DNA of 5,979 bases, taken from Reyranella sp. (GTDB lineage: Bacteria; Pseudomonadota; Alphaproteobacteria; Reyranellales; Reyranellaceae). The DNA is taken from positions 1-5,979 of the forward strand of contig JADHLS010000367.1 of assembly GCA_016780605.1 (NCBI GenBank). Direction: 5' to 3'. The position numbers and the translations under genes are program-made. The number at the start of each line of letters is the position of its first letter. The stretch's first letter is position 1. Below the pieces are notes generated by a model, which had not been told where the DNA came from, did no database searches, and was given only the letters and a program-made list of their open reading frames with translations. Of the stretch, positions 1 to 5,783 are shown one piece after another.

Positions 1-1500
1 CTCGTCAAGGCCATAGGTCTTGCGCCAACCGTCATCGGCCGGCTGCAAGGCGCCGTTGCCGACGGTGATGGCCGTGACTTCGATGCCGTTGCTCGACGAC
101 ACCGCCTTGGCGCCGTCGACCCATGCCGCACCCTTGGCACCCGCCAGCAGGACGAAGCCATTGCCGACCAGGTCGATCGATGACACCCGCTCGCCATCCC
201 GGCGCTTCAGCCAGGCGTGCGGCGCGCGTCCGCCGGGGCGCGCGGACGGCGCGTAGTCGGTCACCGGATTGGCGACGGCGGGCCGCGGACTGCCGTCGGG
301 GATCACGGCTGTCGAGACGTAGCTCGCGCCGAAGATCATGCCCTGCTCGTTGAGGTATTCCGGCCGCGCACCGGTGGTCTCGTGGGTCTTCTGCAGGCGG
401 CCCATGGAGATCGCGTTGGCGAGGCTCTGCTCGGTGATGGCGCGGGCGAGAGGCTGGCGCTCGTCGTGATAGGTCTGCAGCAGGGCGTCGGCAGCACGGC
501 CCTGCAGCACCAGGGCGAGCTTCCAGCAGAGATTGTGGACATCCTGCACTCCGGTATTCATGCCGAAGCCGCCGGTCGGCGGCATCTCGTGTGCGGCATC
601 GCCCGCCAGGAAGATGCGACCGTGGCGATACTGTTCGGCGACATGGGCCGAGGCGACCCACGGCGCCACACCCAGGACCTTCACCGGCAGGTCGGGCACG
701 CCGGCGGCGAGCCGTACCAGTTCCACCGAGCGCTGCGGGGTGAAATCCTGCGGCGCATAGCCCTGTGCCTTCAGCGAATTCACCAGGAAGCCCCAGCGGT
801 CGGCGGCGTTGATGGTGAGGAAGGTGCCGCGCAGCCGGTCGTTCTCGATGAAGTAGAGAGCGGCCGGGCGATCCTGTGTCCACGGGCGCAGGTCGGCCTC
901 GATCAGGATGTTGACGCTGTCGTAGACGTCCTTCTTGCCCACCATGCCGACGCCGAGCGCGCTGCGTACCGGGCTTTGCGCCCCGTCAGCCGCGATCATG
1001 TACTGCGCGGTGACCTTCTCCTCCGTTCCGGTCGTGACGTCGCTGAGCGTCGCGACGACGCCCGCCGGCTCCTGGACGAAGCCTTTCAGCTCGGTGTTGA
1101 AGCGCAGCTCGCCCGGTGCCTGCTGCTCGGCAGAGCGGCGCAGCACCGGCTCGAGATAATCCTGGGCGCAAAGGCAGGCGCGGACGGGCGAAACGTCGGT
1201 GCTGCGCTCGCTTCGGCCCCACGGCACGCGCCGCTCGATCTCCTCGCCGGCCAGCGTCTTGGCCCAGACGATGAAGCCGGTGCGCTCGGGCGGCAGACCG
1301 GCCTGGCGCACCGCGGCCTCGATGCCCTGCTGGCGGAAGACCTCCATGGTGCGGGCATTGATGCCGCGCGCCTTGGGATGGATGGCAGTGCCGGGATGGC
1401 GCTCGACGAGAAGCGAGCGGATACCGAGCCGCGACAGCAGATAGGAAGCCATCAAGCCCACCGGGCCGCCGCCGACGATCAGGACCGGGACGTGTGTCAT
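1..1500 (-). CDS. FAD-dependent aromatic-type monooxygenase (PheA/TfdB-like), C-terminus beyond window
   Basis: This is a class A flavoprotein hydroxylase, expected to use NAD(P)H and O2 to hydroxylate an aromatic or polyketide-like substrate in the cytoplasm; the substrate cannot be told from sequence. The 500 visible residues start at ATG 1500 and stay open to base 1. Residues 6-15 (VLIVGGGPVG) are the Rossmann dinucleotide-binding motif, with the acidic E33 closing the fold. The second FAD/NAD(P)H motif, AADGAQSP, has its Asp-Gly at about 172-173. The third, AGDAAHEMPPTGGFGMNTG, begins near residue 299 and includes the GD pair that contacts the FAD ribityl chain. The region after about residue 390 resembles the thioredoxin-like C-terminal domain of this family (APHAWL, then GFVLLAG). 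Relatives are usually about 530-560 residues, so some 30-60 residues are probably cut off. AAGGGAG at 1517-1511 lies 10 bases before the ATG. The XRE-cupin regulator is immediately upstream. Confidence 0.93.
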   Translation of the reverse strand, partial: MTHVPVLIVGGGPVGLMASYLLSRLGIRSLLVERHPGTAIHPKARGINARTMEVFRQQGIEAAVRQAGLPPERTGFIVWAKTLAGEEIERRVPWGRSERSTDVSPVRACLCAQDYLEPVLRRSAEQQAPGELRFNTELKGFVQEPAGVVATLSDVTTGTEEKVTAQYMIAADGAQSPVRSALGVGMVGKKDVYDSVNILIEADLRPWTQDRPAALYFIENDRLRGTFLTINAADRWGFLVNSLKAQGYAPQDFTPQRSVELVRLAAGVPDLPVKVLGVAPWVASAHVAEQYRHGRIFLAGDAAHEMPPTGGFGMNTGVQDVHNLCWKLALVLQGRAADALLQTYHDERQPLARAITEQSLANAISMGRLQKTHETTGARPEYLNEQGMIFGASYVSTAVIPDGSPRPAVANPVTDYAPSARPGGRAPHAWLKRRDGERVSSIDLVGNGFVLLAGAKGAAWVDGAKAVSSSNGIEVTAITVGNGALQPADDGWRKTYGLDE

Positions 1501-1510
1501 TCGCGTTTCG

Positions 1511-1517
1511 CTCCCTT
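1511..1517 (-). promoter_or_regulatory. Ribosome binding site of the monooxygenase
   Basis: On the minus strand AAGGGAG sits 10 bases before ATG 1500. It supports this ATG, which also puts the Rossmann glycine motif at the usual distance from the N-terminus. Confidence 0.65.
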
Positions 1518-1520
1518 GGC

Positions 1521-1534
1521 CGTTGATCGCAACG
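1521..1534. promoter_or_regulatory. Short inverted repeat over the -10 region, candidate operator
   Basis: CGTTGATCGCAACG is an inverted repeat with 5-base arms (CGTTG/CAACG) around ATCG. It overlaps the last three bases of the candidate -10 box and covers the expected start of transcription, a position where a bound repressor would block RNA polymerase. The adjacent XRE-cupin protein is the obvious candidate binder, but that is inference. A repeat this short can arise by chance in a G+C-rich gap, and it could also form a small hairpin in the leader RNA. Confidence 0.3.
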
Positions 1535-1560
1535 CTAGGGCGTACGGATCGGTAAGTCAA
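1532..1560 (-). promoter_or_regulatory. Candidate sigma70 promoter for the monooxygenase
   Basis: On the minus strand TTGACT (1560-1555, five of six matches to the -35 consensus) is followed after exactly 17 bases by TAGCGT (1537-1532, three of six matches to the -10 consensus, including the key TA and final T). It lies wholly in the gap between the regulator stop (1570) and the monooxygenase start (1500), leaving a leader of about 25 bases that contains the ribosome binding site. The -10 is weak, which would fit a promoter that is controlled. No transcription evidence is available. Confidence 0.42.
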
Positions 1561-1569
1561 ACGACAGCG

Positions 1570-2214
1570 TCAGCCTTTGCTGGACTTGGGCGCCTTCATG
1601 GTGACGAGCAGGAACTGGACAGGCTCGCCGGTATGCGAGGTGTAGGCATGCGGCGTCTCGGCTGAGAACAAGGCGCTTTCGCCCGGTCGCAGGCGGCGCG
1701 CGCGGCGCCCCTTGAAATGGATGGTGAGCGTGCCGTCCAGCACGAAGCAGAATTCGGTGTTGGGATGGCCCAAGAGGCCGCCGCCGTCCTCGACGGTCTT
1801 GTGCCGGGTCGAGAGCACGAAGGAGCCGAGCTGCAGCGATAGCGGATTGTTGGGATGCAGCGCCTTGGCCTCACGCCGCCCGAGCCGCACCGTCGTCGTG
1901 CGGCCCGACGAGAACGATGCGCGCGCACCTGACGGCGCATCGGAGATCACCGTCTCTGGCAGAAGCGACGACCAGGGCACGCCGAAGCCGGCAACGACCT
2001 TGGCCAGCAGGCCGATGGTCGGCGCCATCTTGTTGTGCTCGATGCGCGACAGGGTGGGCCGTGGCACGCCCGTGATGTCGCTCGCCTCCTTGAGCGTGAT
2101 GCCACGCGCGACGCGCAGGTCGCGCAGTCGCTCGCCGAGCTGGCTGGTCAGATCCAGCAAATCGCTGCTGCGCGTCCAACCGGCACGAGAGGAGGAAGTG
2201 GATTTGCGGGGCAT
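1570..2214 (-). CDS. XRE-family transcriptional regulator with C-terminal cupin sensor domain
   Basis: This is a 214-residue cytoplasmic DNA-binding regulator. Residues 27-85 form a Cro/C1-type helix-turn-helix: GERLRDLRVARGITLKEAS leads into TGVPRPTLSRIEHNKMAPT, the classic turn and recognition helix, followed by LLAKVVAGFGV and SSLL. Residues about 145-205 form a small double-stranded beta-barrel cupin (HPNTEFCFVLDGTLTI, then LRPGESALFSAETPHAY) that in such proteins binds a small ligand or metal and controls DNA binding. Full length is typical for the family. The first 20 residues are Ser/Arg-rich and probably disordered. The ATG at 2214 is the only good in-frame start before the HTH, but it lacks a recognisable Shine-Dalgarno sequence. 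The monooxygenase starts 69 bases downstream on the same strand, so it is the likely target, with autoregulation also possible. The effector is unknown. Confidence 0.9.
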   Translation of the reverse strand: MPRKSTSSSRAGWTRSSDLLDLTSQLGERLRDLRVARGITLKEASDITGVPRPTLSRIEHNKMAPTIGLLAKVVAGFGVPWSSLLPETVISDAPSGARASFSSGRTTTVRLGRREAKALHPNNPLSLQLGSFVLSTRHKTVEDGGGLLGHPNTEFCFVLDGTLTIHFKGRRARRLRPGESALFSAETPHAYTSHTGEPVQFLLVTMKAPKSSKG

Positions 2215-2217
2215 GGC

Positions 2218-2262
2218 GGGCGGCAGGCGACTTCGCGTCTGTTACGAATTCGCTGCCCGCCC
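2218..2262 (-). repeat. Interrupted G+C-rich inverted repeat before the regulator start
   Basis: GGGCGGCAG (plus strand 2218-2226) pairs with CTGCCCGCCC (2253-2262) with one bulged base, leaving 26 bases between the arms. In RNA read from the cytochrome gene it would fold just before the regulator ATG and could limit its translation, or act as a weak end-of-gene hairpin for the cytochrome message. No T-run follows, so it is not a canonical terminator. Chance is a real alternative in sequence this rich in G+C. Confidence 0.25.
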
Positions 2263-2267
2263 AGCAA
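2239..2267 (-). promoter_or_regulatory. Weak candidate promoter for the XRE-cupin regulator
   Basis: On the minus strand TTGCTG (2267-2262) and TAACAG (2244-2239) are separated by 17 bases, about 24 bases before the regulator ATG. Each hexamer matches only three of six consensus positions, so this is a suggestion based on spacing and place. The gene could instead be read through from the cytochrome gene, whose stop is only 65 bases upstream. Confidence 0.2.
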
Positions 2268-2279
2268 GCGCAAACTCAT

Positions 2280-2762
2280 CTAGGGTCGGGCCGGCCGAAA
2301 ATCCTGGTTGGCAAAGGGCGAATTGCCCTTGGGCACCTGGATAACGACCATGTCGAGCTTGGCGCTCTGGTGGCAGGCGTTGCACGCCGCCGTCAGCTGG
2401 CCATAGGCCTCGGTGAAGCGTTGCACGTCCTTGGCCTTGACCGCCTCCTCCATCGCCTCGATCGGCGCCATGGTCGAGCCCTTGACCAGTCCGGCAATGT
2501 CGAGGTCGCGCCACTTCGGCACCAGCCTCGCGACGCGCTCCAGCGCTTCCTCGAGCTCGTGCACCTCGAAGGCGGCGTAGGCCCAATTGCGCTGCTCCAG
2601 GGCGAGCCCGACCTTCAGATGGCGCGGCTGCACGGTCATGGTCATGAGGTCACCCAATCCCGGACGATAGGCGGCCGGCGGATCGTTCTGGCCGATGGCG
2701 GCGAATGGCATCAGGGCAACAGTCAGGGCAGCGACGACGACGGTCTGGCGGCGGCTGGACAT
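2280..2762 (-). CDS. Secreted c-type cytochrome-like protein with one CxxCH heme site
   Basis: The 160-residue product starts with an Arg-containing n-region and a hydrophobic stretch (residues about 7-23, TVVVAALTVALMPFAA) that reads as a Sec signal peptide, so it should act in the periplasm. The single heme-attachment motif CNACH is at residues 127-131, near the end of a helix-rich domain (about 35-135), as in class II cytochromes c (c'/c-556 type four-helix bundles). M40 or M42 in the first helix (GDLMTMTVQPRHLK) could supply a sixth heme ligand; this is inference. About 29 residues follow the heme site, including VIQVPKGNSPFANQDFRP, a tail longer than in typical cytochrome c'. I recall similar tails in alphaproteobacterial proteins of unknown role. 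The ATG at 2762 is preferred over an upstream GTG at 2795 because AAGGAG lies 6 bases before it and the signal peptide then starts at the N-terminus. Electron partners are unknown. Confidence 0.82.
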   Translation of the reverse strand: MSSRRQTVVVAALTVALMPFAAIGQNDPPAAYRPGLGDLMTMTVQPRHLKVGLALEQRNWAYAAFEVHELEEALERVARLVPKWRDLDIAGLVKGSTMAPIEAMEEAVKAKDVQRFTEAYGQLTAACNACHQSAKLDMVVIQVPKGNSPFANQDFRPARP

Positions 2763-2768
2763 CGGTCT

Positions 2769-2774
2769 CTCCTT
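2769..2774 (-). promoter_or_regulatory. Strong ribosome binding site fixing the cytochrome start
   Basis: AAGGAG on the minus strand lies six bases before ATG 2762, a near-ideal Shine-Dalgarno. It decides the start in favour of residue MSSRRQ rather than the GTG eleven codons upstream. Confidence 0.8.
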
Positions 2775-2832
2775 AGATGAACGCACGGCATCCACTCCGC
2801 GTGGAGGTCAGTCATGTCCAAGGAAGAGGGCG

Positions 2833-2856
2833 ATGTGCGCCTTTGGCAACGCACAT
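2833..2856 (-). terminator. Hairpin after the exporter gene, possible terminator
   Basis: On the minus strand ATGTGC (2856-2851) pairs with GCACAT (2838-2833), and an inner GCC/GGC closes a tight AAA loop with a three-base GTT bulge on one side. An alternative pairing gives a continuous 7-base stem with a 10-base loop. It begins about 20 bases after the exporter stop at 2877 and is followed by a pyrimidine-rich but not U-rich stretch (CGCCCTCTTCC). It may end or stabilise the exporter transcript and separate it from the cytochrome gene. Without a U-tract the call is tentative. Confidence 0.35.
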
Positions 2857-2876
2857 TGCTGCGATGACGCCCGTGC

Positions 2877-3614
2877 TCAGCCGCCGACCAGCGCGATGCC
2901 GGAGAAGAACAACAGGGCGGAGATTGCCCGCCGGAAGCCATGGTCGCTCACCTTGTTGAACAGGAAGAGGCCAAGGGTGACGCCGGCGAACAGGGCCGGC
3001 AGCGCGAGCGGCAGGTGATGCAGCACGGCGACCGGCGCGGCCGGTGCCTTCAGGAACAGCACGGCCAGGGCCAGGCTCTGCATGGCGGCGATGAAGGGCT
3101 GCACCACGGCGCGCTGAGCCGTCTTGGGCATGGCGTGGGCGTCGCACCAGATGGCCAGCACGGCGCCGGGCATCGCCGTCAGGCCGCCGACCAGGCCGCC
3201 GGCGAAGCCTACTGCGGTGTGGCTGACTGGTCGCGCCTTGATGGCGAGCAGCGCCGACTGCGGCCGCAACACGGTCGACAAAGCGTAGAGCATCAGGAAG
3301 GCACCGAAGTAGTGGCGAAAGGCTTGCGGTTCGATGCGATCGAAGAGCACGGCTGCGAGCACCACGCCGCCGACGCCTCCAGCCAGATACGGGATGCTGG
3401 CGCTGAGCGAGATCGCCGCACGCATGCGCATCAACACATAGCCCTGGATCAGAAGGCTGCAGATCATCAGCAGCGGGATCGCAAGCCCCGGCGCCTGCAC
3501 CTGCAGGAGAATTGCCCCCGCTACGGCGGAGAATGCAAACCCGGAGAAGCCCTGAACGATCGCCCCAAGGAACACCGCCATCACGAGGACGGCCTCGGCC
3601 AAATCGATGCCCAT
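2877..3614 (-). CDS. TauE/SafE-family (sulfite exporter-like) integral membrane protein
   Basis: This 245-residue inner-membrane protein is strongly hydrophobic, with about eight likely membrane segments. It shows the family's two related halves: the glycine-rich VFLGAIVQGFSGFAFSAVAG near residues 14-33 is echoed by VGFAGGLVGGLTAMPGAVLA at about 135-154, each opening a half. TauE/SafE proteins are proposed exporters of sulfite, sulfoacetate or related organic anions; the family is broad, so the substrate here is not determined. The length matches the usual 240-270 residues. The ATG at 3614 is chosen because it puts the first membrane helix at the N-terminus and has a GGGGG tract nine bases upstream. 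An in-frame GTG at 3692 and ATG at 3659 would add a basic, non-conserved extension. The kinase gene ends about 100 bases upstream on the same strand. No sulfonate or sulfite enzymes are in view to support a substrate. Confidence 0.88.
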   Translation of the reverse strand: MGIDLAEAVLVMAVFLGAIVQGFSGFAFSAVAGAILLQVQAPGLAIPLLMICSLLIQGYVLMRMRAAISLSASIPYLAGGVGGVVLAAVLFDRIEPQAFRHYFGAFLMLYALSTVLRPQSALLAIKARPVSHTAVGFAGGLVGGLTAMPGAVLAIWCDAHAMPKTAQRAVVQPFIAAMQSLALAVLFLKAPAAPVAVLHHLPLALPALFAGVTLGLFLFNKVSDHGFRRAISALLFFSGIALVGG

Positions 3615-3667
3615 GATTGCAAGCCCCCAGCTCCAACTGCGCCGGGCGCACGTAATCATGGGAGAGC

Positions 3668-3686
3668 TTGCGCGGAATGTGCGCAA
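3668..3686. repeat. Small inverted repeat between the kinase and exporter genes
   Basis: TTGCGC (3668-3673) and GCGCAA (3681-3686) are perfect six-base arms around a seven-base centre. The repeat lies in the 101-base gap after the kinase stop and before the chosen exporter ATG. It could be an operator or a leader hairpin. No T-run follows on the minus strand, so a terminator is not supported. If the GTG at 3692 were the true exporter start, this repeat would be coding. Confidence 0.28.
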
Positions 3687-3715
3687 ACCCACCTCGCCTT
3701 TTCTTTTTCAGCTGC

Positions 3716-5089
3716 CTAAACCGCCGGCAGCACTACGGTGAACGTCGAGCCCTTACCCGGCGTGCTCTGGATGTCGAGCCGGCCGCGATGGCGGTTGACC
3801 ACGTGCTTGACGATGGCGAGCCCGAGCCCGGTGCCGCCGAGCTGGCGCGAGCGGGCGGCATCGACGCGATAGAAGCGCTCGGTGAGGCGAGGCAGGTGCG
3901 CGGCGGGAATCCCATCGCCCTCGTCGGCGACGGAAACGGCGACTCGTTCCTCACCAAGCGGCCGCGCCGTCACGCGCACGGCGGTGTTGGGCCGCGCGTA
4001 CTTCACGGCGTTGTCGACCAGGTTCTGGAACACGATGGTGAGCTCGTCATGATCGCCGACGGCGCGCGGCAGGCCCTCCTCGACATTGAGCTCGAGCGCC
4101 ACCTTGCGGCCGCCGGCCTTGAGCTGCAGCAGGTCGAGCACGCCCTTCAGGACGCGCGTGAGATCGACGGCCGCGTCAGGGCGCGCGTGCTCGTGCTGCT
4201 CGATGCGCGACAGCATCAGGAGATCGTCGACCAGGCGGCGCATGCGCTCGGCCTGCTCGGCCATGATGCCCAGGAAACGCTCGCGCGCCGCGGCGTCCTC
4301 GCGCGCCGGACCGCGCAAGGTCTCGATGAAGCCCGCGAGGCCCGCAATGGGAGTCTTGAGCTCATGGCTGGCGTTGGCGACGAAATCGGCGCGCATGCGC
4401 TCGGCTCGCCGGAGCGCGGTGGTGTCGTGCAGCACCACCAGCGCCAGCGAGCCGTCGGCCGCGGCGCGCGGCAGGCGACGCACATGGGCGACGACGTCGA
4501 GCTCGGGCGGCCCCGGCAGCACGAACTCGACGGCGGTCTGGTCGGGACCGGTGAAGTTGCCGTCGGCGGTTTCGAGCAGGCCGTCGATGGCGGCCAGCAG
4601 CTGCGGCTGGCGGAACGCCGTCGACAGATCGCGCTCGGCGACGGTGGGCCCCAGCAACTGCCGGGCGGCGCGGTTGGTGCGCACGATGCGGCGCTGGCGG
4701 TCGACGGCGATCAGCGGATCGGGCAGGCCATCGACGATCGCCTGGGCGGAGGCCGCGAGATTGTCGATCGAGGCGCGCTGGCGGCGCCAGCCGGCGGACA
4801 GCAGCGCCGCCGCGGTCGCCAGCTCCTCGGTGGCGGGTGCGAAGGAGAGGCGCGGCATCACGGGTTCGCGCTCGTCGGACAGCTCGCCGACGAAACGGGC
4901 GAAGCGGGCCAGCGAGCCGAGATAGCGCTGGACCAGCCACATCGTGACGACGGCGATGCCGGCCATGGCGATGAGCGTCGGTCGTCCGGCGAGATTGCCC
5001 GACCAATAAAGGATCAGCAGCGCGGCGAAGGACGGCGCCAGCGCCACGGCGTTGGCGGCCAGGTAGCGACGAAGGGGGACCGGGTCCAC
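3716..5089 (-). CDS. PhoR-like membrane sensor histidine kinase (PAS-HisKA-HATPase)
   Basis: This 457-residue two-component kinase should autophosphorylate on His and pass phosphate to a response regulator. Two membrane helices (about residues 11-30 and 37-55) are joined by a very short loop, so there is almost no periplasmic sensor, as in PhoR. A linker leads to a PAS domain at about 112-225 (IVDGLPDPLIAVDRQRRIVR, ending VVLHDTTALRRAE). The HisKA domain has the H-box FVANASHELKTP with phospho-acceptor H242. The ATPase domain shows an N-box (FQNLVDNAVKYA, N356/N360), a G1 box DEGDG (389-393), an F-box RFYRVD (405-410) and a G2 box GGTGLGLAI (418-426); all key residues are present. The closest look is to phosphate-sensing PhoR, but no pst, phoU or phoB gene is adjacent, so the symbol is withheld. 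The GTG start at 5089 shares a base with the rhomboid stop (TAGTG), with AGGAG two bases upstream, a short spacing. Confidence 0.92.
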   Translation of the reverse strand: MDPVPLRRYLAANAVALAPSFAALLILYWSGNLAGRPTLIAMAGIAVVTMWLVQRYLGSLARFARFVGELSDEREPVMPRLSFAPATEELATAAALLSAGWRRQRASIDNLAASAQAIVDGLPDPLIAVDRQRRIVRTNRAARQLLGPTVAERDLSTAFRQPQLLAAIDGLLETADGNFTGPDQTAVEFVLPGPPELDVVAHVRRLPRAAADGSLALVVLHDTTALRRAERMRADFVANASHELKTPIAGLAGFIETLRGPAREDAAARERFLGIMAEQAERMRRLVDDLLMLSRIEQHEHARPDAAVDLTRVLKGVLDLLQLKAGGRKVALELNVEEGLPRAVGDHDELTIVFQNLVDNAVKYARPNTAVRVTARPLGEERVAVSVADEGDGIPAAHLPRLTERFYRVDAARSRQLGGTGLGLAIVKHVVNRHRGRLDIQSTPGKGSTFTVVLPAV

Positions 5090-5742
5090 TACTCCTGACG
5101 CGGCGCGAAGAAGCGGATGGCGAGAAGGCCGTAGACGAACCCGCCGATATGGGCGGCCCAGGCGATCTGCTCGCCGCCCGAACCCGGCGCGCCGCCGAAG
5201 ATGCCGAAGAAGACATTGAGTGCGATCCAGATGCCGGCCACCGGCAGGAGCGAGGGCAGGCTGCCGACATAGCGCATCAGCATCAGCACGCCGCCAAACA
5301 CACCGGAGATCGCGCCCGATGCACCGATCACCGGATCGGTCGAATCGGGAAACAGCAGGACCTGGACGAAGGCCGCGACGACGCCCGAGGAAAGATAGAA
5401 CAGGATGAAGCGGCGCACACCCAGCAGGCGCTCGACCGGCGCGCCGAAAGCGGCCAGCGTCACCATATTGATGACCAGGTGCATCCAGCCGCCGTGCAGG
5501 AACTGGTAGGTGATGGGAGCGGCGACCTGGCTCAGCAGGTCCTGGCTGCCGCCGGTATAGGCCGCGGGCACCAGGCCAAAGCTCAGGATCAGGTTGGTGT
5601 CCGCCTCTTCGGTCAGCAGCATGCGCAGCAGATGAACGGCGACATTGATGCCGATCAGCCACAGCACCGCCGGCGGCAGGTTGATGGCCCGCTCGCCCGT
5701 GCCGCGTCCCGGCCCGGGCCGGTCGGCGTTGTCGAAAGGCAT
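5089..5742 (-). CDS. Rhomboid-family intramembrane serine protease
   Basis: This 217-residue inner-membrane protein has about six membrane helices and the hallmark residues of an active rhomboid. The catalytic Ser is S142 in GASG (140-143), the catalytic His is H198 in AWAAHIGGF, and the HxxxN motif that stabilises the oxyanion is H88-N92 in GGWMHLVINM. It should cleave the transmembrane segments of membrane proteins within the bilayer; the substrate is unknown. Length fits the compact bacterial six-helix type without a large extra domain. The first 20 residues are charged and Gly/Pro-rich, a cytoplasmic tail. The ATG at 5742 is preferred because GGAG (5752-5749) lies six bases upstream; a TTG at 5760 would lack this. 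The stop codon overlaps the kinase GTG by one base, and the upstream membrane-protein gene ends 41 bases before the ATG, so an operon is likely. Confidence 0.93.
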   Translation of the reverse strand: MPFDNADRPGPGRGTGERAINLPPAVLWLIGINVAVHLLRMLLTEEADTNLILSFGLVPAAYTGGSQDLLSQVAAPITYQFLHGGWMHLVINMVTLAAFGAPVERLLGVRRFILFYLSSGVVAAFVQVLLFPDSTDPVIGASGAISGVFGGVLMLMRYVGSLPSLLPVAGIWIALNVFFGIFGGAPGSGGEQIAWAAHIGGFVYGLLAIRFFAPRQE

Positions 5743-5748
5743 CCGCTG

Positions 5749-5752
5749 CTCC
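5749..5752 (-). promoter_or_regulatory. Ribosome binding site of the rhomboid gene
   Basis: GGAG on the minus strand ends six bases before ATG 5742, which decides the start against the TTG six codons upstream. Confidence 0.55.
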
Positions 5753-5769
5753 GTTCCCAACCCTTACGC

Positions 5770-5783
5770 TCAGGATGTCCTGA
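5770..5783. repeat. 14-base inverted repeat between the membrane-protein and rhomboid genes
   Basis: TCAGGATGTCCTGA has perfect six-base arms (TCAGGA/TCCTGA) around TG. It directly abuts the stop codon of the upstream gene (5784) and lies 27 bases before the rhomboid ATG. As RNA it can form a five-base stem with a four-base loop. It may be an operator or a processing hairpin; there is no U-tract to make it a terminator. Confidence 0.3.

Noticed and set aside
217..1665. Long plus-strand open frame of 482 codons opposite the monooxygenase and the end of the regulator
   Set aside because: It is antisense to well-supported genes, has a composition typical of reversed high-G+C coding sequence, shows no recognisable domain, and runs across two genes and their gap.
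2370..2780. Plus-strand open frame opposite the cytochrome gene
   Set aside because: It is antisense to a gene with a signal peptide, CxxCH motif and strong ribosome binding site, and has no recognisable features.
2812..3651. Alternative minus-strand open frame of 279 codons over the exporter
   Set aside because: It is Arg/Ala/Pro/Gly-rich and non-membrane in character, while the overlapping frame shows the TauE/SafE membrane pattern.
3674..3709. Possible plus-strand terminator: the inverted repeat near 3668-3686 followed by a T-rich stretch at 3699-3708
   Set aside because: The T-rich run starts more than ten bases after the stem and no plus-strand gene ends here, so it would have nothing to terminate.
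3668..5098. Long plus-strand open frame of 476 codons opposite the kinase
   Set aside because: It mirrors the kinase gene and encodes a low-complexity, Gly/Arg/Asp/His-rich product without domains; the minus-strand kinase motifs are unmistakable.
3716..5662. Kinase frame open far upstream, suggesting a 648-residue protein reaching into the rhomboid region
   Set aside because: The extra N-terminal part is the rhomboid gene read out of frame, without domain sense. The rhomboid frame there carries all catalytic motifs, and the GTG at 5089 fits the first membrane helix.
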